From: an uncultured bacterium
Lineage (GTDB): Bacteria > Cyanobacteriota > Vampirovibrionia > Gastranaerophilales > Gastranaerophilaceae
DNA length: 64,000 bases
Assembly (NCBI GenBank): GCA_900319365.1
Contig: ONOE01000006.1
Location: 20,523-84,522, forward strand
Direction of reading: 5' to 3'
The notes beneath the pieces were generated by a model. It had not been told where the DNA came from, did not search any database, and saw nothing but the letters and a program-made list of their open reading frames with translations. Each line of letters begins with the position of its first letter. Within the stretch, counting starts at the first letter, position 1. The translations under genes were made by a program, and so were the position numbers. Below, piece by piece: positions 8,778-17,252 of the stretch.

Positions 8778-10127
8778 ATGAGCGTTGATATTGACAAAAG
8801 TGATTTGGAAGATTTAAAGCAAAGGGTTAAAAAGAAACTTGATGAAACCCATCTTTATTCATACAGGGGAACGGTTTCAAAACTGCTGGGGTTAACCGTT
8901 GAAGTTAAATTGCCGGGGTTAAAAATCGGTGATTTATGCTATATCGAAACCTATGACGGCAAGCAAAAACCTGCCGAAGTTCAGGCTTTCAAAGGTGAAG
9001 TTGCTCAGCTTGCTTTGCTGTTAGACGGTAGCGGAATCGGTCAGGGTAGTCTTGTTACATCTACCGGTAAACCGATTATTATTCCTGTCGGGGATTTTTT
9101 ACTCGGCAGACTTATTGATCCTATGGGTAATCCTATTGACGGCAAGCCTCTTGATACAACCGATGCGCAATGGCGTCCGATTGAGGGACCTCCCCCGGGA
9201 CCTTTTGAAAGACCTATTATTACGGAAATATTTTCAACGGGTGTTCGTGCGATTGACGGATGTATGACTATGGGCTGCGGTCAGCGTTTAGGGCTGTTTG
9301 CGGGATCAGGTGTAGGTAAAAGTACGCTACTTGGTATGATTGCGAGAAATTCCGATGCCGACGTTAACGTTGTTGCGCTGATAGGCGAACGTGGCAGAGA
9401 GGTAAAAGAGTTTGTAGAAGATGCTTTGGGCGAATACGGTATGTCAAGATCGGTACTTGTTTGCTCAACAGGCGATAAGCCCCCGTTGATTCGTCAAAAA
9501 TGCCTGCTGACAGCAACCGCCGTTTGTGAATATTTCAGAGATCAGGGCAAAAAAGTGTTCTTAATGACCGATACCGTTACACGTTGCGCAATGGCAGGGC
9601 GTGAAGTCGGTTTGTCTTTAGGCGAACCTCCGACAATGAAAGGGTATCCCCCCTCAATTTTCTCTTGGCTGCAGAAAGTTCTTGAAAGAGCAGGAAATAG
9701 TGAAAAAGGTTCTATCACGGCTCTTTATACGGTATTGATGGAGGGTGATGATATTAACGACCCGATTGTTGATATTGTTCGAGGTATTGTTGACGGACAC
9801 ATTTTCTTATCAAGGAAAGTAGCAGAATCAAACCACTACCCTGCAATTGATGTACTGGGCAGTATTTCCCGTTTGATGAGTTCTATTGTTACGCCTGAAC
9901 ATAAACAGGCTGCCGCAAAATTAAGAACTTTAATGTCATTGTATAGAGAAAACAAAGACTTGATTGATGTCGGTATGTATCAACAGGGTTCAAATCCCAG
10001 ACTTGATACGGCAATTGAAATGATGCCGAAGATTAATGCTTTCTTGCAGCAAAGAACGGACGAAAGCGTAACAATGGACGGTACAATCCAACAGCTTGTA
10101 GATATGATGAAAGACGTTAATATTTAA
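8778..10127 (+). CDS. fliI: FliI/HrcN-type export ATPase
   Basis: ATPase of flagellar or non-flagellar type III export, related to the F1 beta subunit. The 449 residues match the family length (about 430-460). The Walker A motif GLFAGSGVGKST lies near residue 174, followed by VNVVALIGERGREVKEF. A Walker B-type strand KVFLMTDTVTRCAMAGREVG and a MKGYPPSIFSWLQKVLERAG segment specific to FliI/HrcN come next, then GRxx-type motifs through VLGSISRLM. The N-terminal barrel (about 20-95) is present. It is an orphan here: no fliH, fliJ or other export or flagellar gene lies in the window, so flagellum versus another export system cannot be decided. It has its own leaderless-type promoter. Confidence 0.88.
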   Translation: MSVDIDKSDLEDLKQRVKKKLDETHLYSYRGTVSKLLGLTVEVKLPGLKIGDLCYIETYDGKQKPAEVQAFKGEVAQLALLLDGSGIGQGSLVTSTGKPIIIPVGDFLLGRLIDPMGNPIDGKPLDTTDAQWRPIEGPPPGPFERPIITEIFSTGVRAIDGCMTMGCGQRLGLFAGSGVGKSTLLGMIARNSDADVNVVALIGERGREVKEFVEDALGEYGMSRSVLVCSTGDKPPLIRQKCLLTATAVCEYFRDQGKKVFLMTDTVTRCAMAGREVGLSLGEPPTMKGYPPSIFSWLQKVLERAGNSEKGSITALYTVLMEGDDINDPIVDIVRGIVDGHIFLSRKVAESNHYPAIDVLGSISRLMSSIVTPEHKQAAAKLRTLMSLYRENKDLIDVGMYQQGSNPRLDTAIEMMPKINAFLQQRTDESVTMDGTIQQLVDMMKDVNI

Positions 10128-10199
10128 TTTTTGGCAAATATTTGCAAAATTACGTTAAATCTTATTGTAACTATAATGTTGTTTAAGTTGTATTGTTGT

Positions 10200-10922
10200 T
10201 TACTTTTCTATTTTAACGTCGTTAACAAGTTGAATGTTTACTTTTTCGCCTGCTTTAGCTTTGTAGTTTAATCCGGGGGTTAATAATCCGACGGCTCCGC
10301 CTACGACAAACGCAATAGGTAGCCCGATGGCAAATCCGCCGATGATTACGGCATCTGCCGCAATTCCTATTCCGCAGCCTGCCGCAACGCCGACAGCAGA
10401 AGTTCCGAATGTTGTTCCAAAACCTTTGCCCATAGCGTTCAGCTTGCCTCTTGATAAGTATTCGTTTTTGCTAAAAACTTGAGCTTTTACGGGTTTGCGC
10501 TCTCCTGACGGGAGTTCGATGTACTTAAAATCTAAATATATTTTCCCGCTTCTGTTAAAAGATTTCGGTTTTTGGATATCCGTAATTTGTGCAAAGAGTT
10601 TTGTTGCCGGGGGTAAAATTTGAGATCCCTCGACCGTTGAAACGCCGTCTTTAAAAAGAAACGCTACTTCATCTCCGACTTTGGCGGTTTTTTCATTAAA
10701 ATTTTGCGCAAATGTTACCTGCAAAGTGTTGTATTGCGCAATATCATAATTTTCATCCGTTACGTTGACTATGTTTCCGGGAGTTTTCTTTGCCAGTTTC
10801 TTAGGCAATTTTATATGCTCAATTTTAGTTGAATTGTTTACTTCTTCAATTGCTTCAGAGCTTAAAGAAAGATTTAAGCCCAGCATTAAACCGCATAATA
10901 AACAGGAAAGAATCTTTTTCAT
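10200..10922 (-). CDS. Exported protein of unknown function
   Basis: 240 residues with a signal peptide (MKKILSCLLCGLMLGLNL, cleavage near residue 24). A central beta-rich region (about 55-165) includes LQVTFAQNFNEKTAKVGDEV and FLFKDGVSTVEGSQILPPAT, typical of periplasmic proteins with a barrel-like surface domain. A hydrophobic Gly-rich stretch near 175-215 (repeated GxxxG spacing, for example VVGGAVGLLTPG) looks like a glycine-zipper membrane-associating segment. AAGGAG 8 bases before the ATG supports the start. Periplasmic or outer-membrane location is inferred. It sits between two unrelated transcription units and gives no functional clue. Confidence 0.65.
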   Translation of the reverse strand: MKKILSCLLCGLMLGLNLSLSSEAIEEVNNSTKIEHIKLPKKLAKKTPGNIVNVTDENYDIAQYNTLQVTFAQNFNEKTAKVGDEVAFLFKDGVSTVEGSQILPPATKLFAQITDIQKPKSFNRSGKIYLDFKYIELPSGERKPVKAQVFSKNEYLSRGKLNAMGKGFGTTFGTSAVGVAAGCGIGIAADAVIIGGFAIGLPIAFVVGGAVGLLTPGLNYKAKAGEKVNIQLVNDVKIEK

Positions 10923-10989
10923 AACAATGCTCCTTTTTTGCCATGAATACTAGCACATAATTTGAATTTCGTAAATATCAATTTTAAAA

Positions 10990-11340
10990 TTATTCGTTTA
11001 CGTGGTCTAATGCCATTTTTAATATCGTTTTTACGTGCCCGTCGGTTAGTGAATAGTAAACATTTTTGCCTTGTTTTAAGGCTTTAACGAGTTTTGCGGT
11101 TCTTAAAATTTTTAATTGATGCGAAACTGCGGATTTTGTCATATCCAAAAGTGCAGCCAAATCGTTTACACACAAATCGGCTTCTTCTAAAGCCCACAAA
11201 AGCCTTATTCTTGTGCTGTCGCCCATTACCTTGAAAAAATCCGACAAATCATATAATTTTGTCAAATCAGGCATATCAGGCATAATTTCTTTGACCAATT
11301 CAGGATTAACCGCATTCGTATCAGTTTTTTCGTTACTCAT
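10990..11340 (-). CDS. ArsR/SmtB-family zinc-type repressor
   Basis: 116 residues from the ATG at 11340. It is a winged-helix repressor of the ArsR/SmtB group: LWALEEADLCVNDLAALL, then the recognition helix MTKSAVSHQLKILRTAKLV and the wing QGKNVYYSL. The last helix carries D-x-H-x10-H-x2-E (DGH near 99 to HVNE at the end), exactly the alpha-5 zinc site of SmtB and CzrA. The CadC-type second cysteine is absent (LCVN). It is divergent from the metal P-ATPase, and matching inverted repeats lie over both promoters. It therefore probably represses both genes until zinc (or a similar ion) releases it. The start follows a TATAAT by six bases. Confidence 0.88.
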   Translation of the reverse strand: MSNEKTDTNAVNPELVKEIMPDMPDLTKLYDLSDFFKVMGDSTRIRLLWALEEADLCVNDLAALLDMTKSAVSHQLKILRTAKLVKALKQGKNVYYSLTDGHVKTILKMALDHVNE

Positions 11341-11435
11341 AATTTTATTATAGTTTAACGATTGAACAATTGTCAAACTGTTTGTTAAGAATTATGTCAT
11401 AGGGGTTGACAATTGAACAGTTGTTCAATTATAAT
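11341..11435. promoter_or_regulatory. Divergent arsR/P-ATPase control region with two SmtB-like operators
   Basis: Plus strand: TTGACA (11406-11411), an 18-bp spacer and TATAAT (11430-11435). The spacer is filled exactly by the perfect inverted repeat ATTGAACA-GT-TGTTCAAT (11412-11429). Minus strand: TTGACA (11376-11371), an 18-bp spacer and TATAAT (11352-11347), with an imperfect copy ATTGAACA-AT-TGTCAAAC at 11361-11378 overlapping the -35. The TGAACA core in an inverted pair matches the known SmtB operator style. Binding would occlude both promoters. Confidence 0.85.
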
Positions 11436-11465
11436 ATTATTATATACATTAAAGGATTTTGGGAC

Positions 11466-13343
11466 ATGTGCAAATCAGAACATTGCGAAATTAGACATTG
11501 TAAACCTCAGTGCGCTATAGCGGCTGCGGTTATTATTTTTGTTTGCGCAATTGTTTTGAAGCCGACGGGTGTTTGGCGCTTTGTTGCTTTTCTTACCGCA
11601 TATTTGATTTCGGGCGGGGATATTTTATTAAAAGCCGTTAAACATATATTTAAAGGTAAAATTTTTGATGAAAATTTCCTTATGGGTATTGCAACAATCG
11701 GTGCATTTGCAATCGGTGAATACCCCGAAGCTGTTATGGTTATGATTTTGTACCAAATCGGCGAGGCTTTTCAGGATAAAGCCGTTGAAAAATCAAAACA
11801 GTCGATTTCCGATTTAATGGATATAAGACCTGATTATGCAAATGTTGAAATTGACGGAAAGCTTGTTAAGAAAAATCTCAATGATGTCAAAATAGGCGAT
11901 ATTATAAAAGTTACTGCGGGTGAAAAAATTCCTTTAGACGGATTGGTAATTGACGGCTGCGGGGCTGTTGATACATCTGCTCTTACGGGGGAAAGTGTTC
12001 CACGCTGTGTTAAAAAAGGCGACAAAGCCGTAAGCGGGTGCATCAATACAAACGGACTTTTAACTATAAAAGTTGAAAAGAAATTCGGCGAATCCACGGT
12101 TTCAAAAATTCTTGAACTTGTTGAATATGCAAGTTCCAAAAAGGCGAAAGCCGAGAATTTTATAACAAAATTTGCAAGATATTATACACCGGCGGTTGTT
12201 ATAGGTGCGGTATTTTTAGCTCTAATACCTCCTTTATTTATAAAAGGCGCCGTATCTAGTGTATGGTTTGAGCGTGCACTTACATTCCTTGTAATTTCAT
12301 GCCCCTGCGCACTTGTTATTTCGGTTCCTTTGGGCTTCTTTGCGGGAATCGGCGGAGCATCAAAAGACGGAATTTTAATCAAAGGCGCTTGTAATATAGA
12401 ATCTCTTGCAAAGCCTTATGCGGTTGTTTTTGACAAAACGGGAACTTTGACAAAAGGAACGTTTAAAGTTACTGCGCTAAATCCCGCAAACGGCACGGAT
12501 AAAGATGATTTATTAAAAATGGCGGCTTATGCCGAAAATTATTCTACTCACCCGATTGCGCTATCAATAAAAGATGCTTATAAAGATAAAATTGATACTT
12601 CAAAAATTAAAAATGTGGAAGAAATCGCAGGACATGGCGTAAAAGCATTGCTTGAAAATGATGAAATCCTTGCAGGCAATATCAAGCTTATGAGAAAATT
12701 CAATATAGCTGATGTTGCTGAGGCAAATTCTTGCGGGACAACCGTTTATATTGCAATAAACGGCAAATTCGCAGGCTATGTAACTATATCCGATGAAATA
12801 AAGCAAGATTCAAAAGATGCAATAAAAGAATTAAATACACTCGGTGCTAAAACGGTTATGCTGACAGGGGATGCGCAAGCTCCCGCAAAATATACGGCAG
12901 ACGTTCTCGGGATAAAGGACGTATATTCTGAACTTTTGCCCAATCAAAAAGTTGAACAATTGGAAAAATTAATAAATGAGCATAAAGGCAGCGTAATATT
13001 TACGGGCGACGGAATAAATGATGCTCCCGTTTTGACAAGGGCTGATGTCGGAATTGCAATGGGTGCATTGGGTTCTGATGCGGCGATTGAAGCGGCAGAT
13101 GTTGTCATAATGGATGATAAACCCTCGAAAGTTGCTCAGGCTGTGAAAATTTCAAAAAGGACCATGCTTACGGTTAAAGAGAATGTTGTTTTTGCGCTCG
13201 GAATTAAGGCATTGTTCCTGCTGCTCGGTGCTATCGGCTTAATGACAATGTGGGGTGCCGTTTTTGCTGATGTCGGCGTTACTCTTATTGCCGTTTTAAA
13301 TTCAATGAGAATGCTTGTTTGCAAAGAAACATCAAAAGCTTGA
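11466..13343 (+). CDS. zntA: Zinc/cadmium-type P1B ATPase
   Basis: Exports soft divalent metal ions across the inner membrane using ATP. The 625-residue product starts at ATG 11466, with AAAGGA 9 bases upstream. The N-terminus has no full ferredoxin-like metal domain, only a short Cys/His cluster (CKSEHCEIRHCKPQC). Key motifs follow in order: the actuator TGES (ALTGESVP), the membrane metal site SCPCALVIS, the phosphorylated DKTGTLTKG, the P1B-specific HP pair (STHPIAL), and the hinge GDGINDAP. A late membrane segment carries DVGVTLIAVLNSMR, the Asp-containing signature of zinc/cadmium/lead pumps. The pairing with an alpha-5-site ArsR repressor fits zinc. Cadmium or lead are alternative ions. 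Confidence 0.9.
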   Translation: MCKSEHCEIRHCKPQCAIAAAVIIFVCAIVLKPTGVWRFVAFLTAYLISGGDILLKAVKHIFKGKIFDENFLMGIATIGAFAIGEYPEAVMVMILYQIGEAFQDKAVEKSKQSISDLMDIRPDYANVEIDGKLVKKNLNDVKIGDIIKVTAGEKIPLDGLVIDGCGAVDTSALTGESVPRCVKKGDKAVSGCINTNGLLTIKVEKKFGESTVSKILELVEYASSKKAKAENFITKFARYYTPAVVIGAVFLALIPPLFIKGAVSSVWFERALTFLVISCPCALVISVPLGFFAGIGGASKDGILIKGACNIESLAKPYAVVFDKTGTLTKGTFKVTALNPANGTDKDDLLKMAAYAENYSTHPIALSIKDAYKDKIDTSKIKNVEEIAGHGVKALLENDEILAGNIKLMRKFNIADVAEANSCGTTVYIAINGKFAGYVTISDEIKQDSKDAIKELNTLGAKTVMLTGDAQAPAKYTADVLGIKDVYSELLPNQKVEQLEKLINEHKGSVIFTGDGINDAPVLTRADVGIAMGALGSDAAIEAADVVIMDDKPSKVAQAVKISKRTMLTVKENVVFALGIKALFLLLGAIGLMTMWGAVFADVGVTLIAVLNSMRMLVCKETSKA

Positions 13344-13387
13344 AAAATGTTCAAACTCCTTAATATTTCGCAGTTTTGAGTAATTTA

Positions 13388-13402
13388 TGCTATAATTTAG
13401 CT
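13388..13402 (+). promoter_or_regulatory. Extended -10 promoter of the restriction-modification genes, predicted leaderless
   Basis: TGCTATAAT (13388-13396) is followed by TTAGCT and the ATG at 13403. This rules out the longer frame from 13376 and sets the methyltransferase start at MSEVRS. Confidence 0.65.
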
Positions 13403-15916
13403 ATGTCTGAAGTAAGGAGTGCAAAAACATATATAAGCCTGTTTAGTAGCGCAGGCGTAGGCTGTTACGGTTTTAAACAACACGGCTTTGATTGTGTTGC
13501 AACAAGTGAACTCATTGAACGCCGTCTAAATATTCAAAAGTATAATCACAAGTGCAGTATGGATTCCGGGTATATTTGCGGTGATATTACCGATAAAGCC
13601 GTATTGAAAAAATTGTACACTCAAATTTCCGATTATAAAAAGAAAAATAAAACCGGTGATATTGATGTTATTATTGCAACACCGCCATGTCAGGGAATGT
13701 CGGTTGCTAATCATAAAAAAGCAAAAGACGAAATTAACAGAAACTCTCTTGTAGTTGCTGCAATTAACATCATAAAAAAAGTTAAACCGAAATTCTTTGT
13801 TTTTGAAAATGTTCAGGCATTTATGAAAACAAACTGCTATGATAACGGGGTTTTAAAACCTATATCGCAGGCGATTAAAGATAATTTGTCGGAAAATTAC
13901 ATTTATACGGACAAAATTTTGAATTTTAAAAATTACGGCTCAAATTCAAGCAGAACAAGAACTCTTGTAATAGGTGTAAGAAAAGATTTATCCGATGACG
14001 TTTTACCATTTGAACTTTTTCCCGATTATACTCCTGAAAAGACCTTAAAAGATGTCATATATGATCTCCCGCGTTTAAAGAAAATGGGCGAGATTTCAAA
14101 AAATGATATTTACCATTATTTCAGAGAATATTCTCCTCAGATGAGAGATTGGATAAAATATATAAAACAGGGACAGTCGGCTTACGACAATAAAGATGAG
14201 CGCAAAAGGCCACATAAAATCGTAGACGGTAAAATCGTTCAAAACGTAAATAAAAACGGCGATAAATATAAGCGCCAATGCTGGGATAAGATTGCGCCAT
14301 GTGTTCATACAAGAAATGATATTCTTGCGAGCCAAAATACTGTTCACCCTGAAGATGACAGGGTTTTCAGCATAAGAGAATTGATGCGGATGATGTCAAT
14401 TCCTGATGATTTTAAATGGGTCGAAGAAGATGAAAAAACAATAAATGCACTCCCTCTAAAAGATAAAAAAGCTTTTCTAAAGAAAAATGATATAAATATA
14501 AGACAAAGTATCGGAGAAGCTATTCCGACAGCTGTTATATCCTGCGTGGCGTCAAAAATAGAAAAGTTCCTTGATACGGAAAAATTAAAAGACAAGGATA
14601 TTAAAAAGATTATAAAATCGGACAATCTGTCAGATACTTCTGCGATTATTGATTTTATAAAGAAAAATAAAAATAAATATGCTTTGAGCACTCTTTCAAG
14701 AATAGCCGAACTTTCAAATAACAGACGCACCGAAACGGCGGCTTATTATACAAATAAACAACTGCTTTTTGAAATTTATAACAACTTGCCCGAATTTAAA
14801 CAAGAAAACATTAAAATCTTAGAACCCGCAGCAGGTGTGGGAAATTTTCTGCCTTTAATTATCGGTAAATATTCTAATTGCAAAAAACTTGATATTTGTC
14901 TTTGCGATAAGGATTCCGAAGCTTTGAAAATTTTGCGGGAACTCTATAAAATATCGGGTATTCCGTCAAATGTGTCTATCCGTATTAAAAACGAAGATTT
15001 TTTACTTGCAAAAAATAAAGTTCATTATGACTTGGCAATCGGCAATCCGCCTTACGGCAAGGTTAAAGATAAAAAATTGCTGTCAAAATACCGCAAATTG
15101 TATAACGATGATGAGGCAGATAATATTGCGGCGTTTTTTGTCGAAAAATGCCTGCAAACTGCGGATAAAATTTGTTTGATTTTACCGAAATACTTCTTGC
15201 ACAATACTGATTTTTCAAAATGCAGGGACTATACAAAAAAATATTGCATAGATTCAATTATTGATTTTGGTGAAAACGGATTTAAAGGCGTTTTGATAGA
15301 AACAATCTGTCTGATAACAGATAATAAAAAACTTCCGAGATATACCCTTTGTTATTCGGTTCCGTATAAAAAAACAAACAAAATCTTACAATCCAAGCTT
15401 ACTGACGAAAATTTCCCGAATTGGTTATTATACAGAAACGAAAATTTTGACAAAATCGCCGATAAAATGTGCTTCGGGGTATTTAAAAGTTTCAGGGACA
15501 GGCAAATTACAAATAAACTTTTAAAGCATAAAGGAAAAATATGGGTTATAAAATCCCGCAACATTGCGCAAAACGGTTCAAAAATTGAGCATTTGCCCGA
15601 TTATGATGCATATCTTGATGATAGGGCAGATATTAAAAATTTATCCGTTGCAAAGTATTACGGCAGAGATGATGTGTATTTGAGCCCGAATATGACCTAT
15701 TACCCCAGAGTCATAAAAAAGCCCAAAAATACTATTGTGAACGGTTCTGTCGCTATTTTTGAAACGGAAAATAAAAAGAGAATATCCAAAAAAGATTTGG
15801 AATATTTTTCGACTGATGAATTTAGAAAATTTTACGGTATAGCAAGAAATTTGAGCACAAGATCGCTAAATCTCGATAAAAATGCCGTGTTTTATTTCGG
15901 GGTAAGAAAACGCTAA
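13403..15916 (+). CDS. Fused C5-cytosine / N6-adenine DNA methyltransferase
   Basis: 837 residues with two complete, chemically different methyltransferase halves. Residues 1 to about 390 are a C5-cytosine enzyme: motif I YISLFSSAGVGCYG, catalytic PPCQGMS with Cys96, FENV, an SRTRTLVIGVR segment and a C-terminal RQSIGEAIPTAV. Residues about 430-837 are an N6-adenine enzyme: YYTNKQLLFEIYN, SAM-binding ILEPAAGVGNFLP, and catalytic NPPY at 548-551. Two activities in one chain fit protection of the two strands of an asymmetric recognition site. The HNH nuclease gene starts one base after this stop, so the pair is probably a type II (perhaps IIS-like) restriction-modification system. The specificity cannot be read from sequence. 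Confidence 0.88.
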   Translation: MSEVRSAKTYISLFSSAGVGCYGFKQHGFDCVATSELIERRLNIQKYNHKCSMDSGYICGDITDKAVLKKLYTQISDYKKKNKTGDIDVIIATPPCQGMSVANHKKAKDEINRNSLVVAAINIIKKVKPKFFVFENVQAFMKTNCYDNGVLKPISQAIKDNLSENYIYTDKILNFKNYGSNSSRTRTLVIGVRKDLSDDVLPFELFPDYTPEKTLKDVIYDLPRLKKMGEISKNDIYHYFREYSPQMRDWIKYIKQGQSAYDNKDERKRPHKIVDGKIVQNVNKNGDKYKRQCWDKIAPCVHTRNDILASQNTVHPEDDRVFSIRELMRMMSIPDDFKWVEEDEKTINALPLKDKKAFLKKNDINIRQSIGEAIPTAVISCVASKIEKFLDTEKLKDKDIKKIIKSDNLSDTSAIIDFIKKNKNKYALSTLSRIAELSNNRRTETAAYYTNKQLLFEIYNNLPEFKQENIKILEPAAGVGNFLPLIIGKYSNCKKLDICLCDKDSEALKILRELYKISGIPSNVSIRIKNEDFLLAKNKVHYDLAIGNPPYGKVKDKKLLSKYRKLYNDDEADNIAAFFVEKCLQTADKICLILPKYFLHNTDFSKCRDYTKKYCIDSIIDFGENGFKGVLIETICLITDNKKLPRYTLCYSVPYKKTNKILQSKLTDENFPNWLLYRNENFDKIADKMCFGVFKSFRDRQITNKLLKHKGKIWVIKSRNIAQNGSKIEHLPDYDAYLDDRADIKNLSVAKYYGRDDVYLSPNMTYYPRVIKKPKNTIVNGSVAIFETENKKRISKKDLEYFSTDEFRKFYGIARNLSTRSLNLDKNAVFYFGVRKR

Positions 15917-15917
15917 T

Positions 15918-17144
15918 ATGTTAACAAACACAGATATAACTGAATTTTTAAATAAATACGATTATGATATAAGAAAGACGGGCAACGCTCGCTGGATTGA
16001 CCAGAAATGTACGCCTGATGTCATTACGATTATATCTGACTGTATATATAATTTTCACTTAAATAATTCCGAAAAATTTTTTACGTCGTCAGATATAAGA
16101 TTTTCCGATTATGCAAGAAGTAATGTTGTTGAAATTTTTAAAAAGCCCGAAGTGGATTCTGATAAAGCAGAACATGAATACGATAAATTCTTCCAGCAGC
16201 CGATGGAATTGCTTGCGGCATCTCATGTTCTGACAAAATACAAGGTTAAAAACAGAAATGTTTATGAAATATCCGATATTGAGATTTTGGATTATCTTGC
16301 GCTAAGAGAGAAAAATTCACTATATTTTTTGAAAGAATATATAACAAAAACTCTTAAAGACAGCGGGATTTATCCTTTATTTGAAACATTTTTCAATAAT
16401 CAGACTCCCGAAAATTATTCAAAAATGAAAAGCGGTTTTTCGAGTTTTACGATAAAAAACACTCCCATAAATAAAGAGCTTGAATGCAACAGAATTTTTA
16501 TCAAGGTGCTGAATCCTCTTGCATACTTCAAAAATTCTTTAGGCACGGTAAAAGGCAGATTGTCAAAAGACAAAATAACCTATGATATGTTGATGTACAA
16601 CAGAAATAATTTCCGTGATATCAATGCCGAGAAACCGAAAAATGTAACAAGAAAAGAATATATGCAATCGCATAAAATCGTATTCAACAAGGCTTATTAC
16701 AGATATCAATCTCAAAAAGCAAAAAGGGTTTTGCATGATTTTAATACCCGTTATCGCAGGGATAAAAGCGAGTATGATGATGAATACGCAAATGCTCCCG
16801 CAACGGAAATTCATCATATATTTCCCGAAAGCAAATATCCCGAAATTTCATATTATTTGGAAAATCTTATCGCTCTTACTCCGACCCAGCATTTAAATTG
16901 CGCACATCCGAATCATAAAACCGGTGAAATTTCAAAGTCGTATCAGCATAAATTGCTGCTTGCAAAAGTTGAAAGAATTAAAGAAAACTTAAATTCAGGT
17001 AATGCGGAAAAGAAATATTCTTTTTCAAATTTGCTTAAGGTGCTTGCTGTGGCGTTTGAAGATGACGGGATTTTGAATATTGATAATAATTATTTTGATG
17101 CGATAGTCGATGTAATCAATTCTCATTATTTAAGTGAACAATAG
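15918..17144 (+). CDS. HNH-type restriction endonuclease, probable
   Basis: 408 residues; the ATG lies one base after the methyltransferase stop, so the two genes are co-transcribed and probably translationally coupled. A beta-beta-alpha-metal (HNH) motif sits at about 297-345: EIHHIFPE with His299/His300, then ENLIALTPTQHLNCAH. The N-terminal 280 residues are not recognised and would hold the DNA-recognition part. Type IIS enzymes with an HNH nuclease (R.MnlI is the case I recall) are known. Strict genetic linkage to a double-strand methyltransferase is the main evidence for a restriction role. Alternatives are a homing-type or repair nuclease. Confidence 0.72.
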   Translation: MLTNTDITEFLNKYDYDIRKTGNARWIDQKCTPDVITIISDCIYNFHLNNSEKFFTSSDIRFSDYARSNVVEIFKKPEVDSDKAEHEYDKFFQQPMELLAASHVLTKYKVKNRNVYEISDIEILDYLALREKNSLYFLKEYITKTLKDSGIYPLFETFFNNQTPENYSKMKSGFSSFTIKNTPINKELECNRIFIKVLNPLAYFKNSLGTVKGRLSKDKITYDMLMYNRNNFRDINAEKPKNVTRKEYMQSHKIVFNKAYYRYQSQKAKRVLHDFNTRYRRDKSEYDDEYANAPATEIHHIFPESKYPEISYYLENLIALTPTQHLNCAHPNHKTGEISKSYQHKLLLAKVERIKENLNSGNAEKKYSFSNLLKVLAVAFEDDGILNIDNNYFDAIVDVINSHYLSEQ

Positions 17145-17252
17145 CGAAAGACCGTCAGATGTACGAAATATAAGGCATTTGCCTCAGAATGTCGGTATTT
17201 CTACTGGGTTTGGGTTTCTACCCCAACAATAAATTTTCAAAACACCCTTATG

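Noticed and set aside
9984..9998. GGTTCAAATCCC, resembling a tRNA T-loop
   Set aside because: It is inside the FliI-like coding frame and no acceptor or anticodon stem surrounds it. I found no tRNA in the window.
13376..13402. Longer N-terminus for the fused methyltransferase
   Set aside because: It starts with TTG and covers the extended -10 TGCTATAAT. The ATG at 13403 puts motif I at the expected distance.
17145..17252. Terminator or attachment site after the restriction genes
   Set aside because: Only weak inverted pieces (for example AAGGCATTTGCCT) are present, with no T-run and no repeat at the other end of the system.
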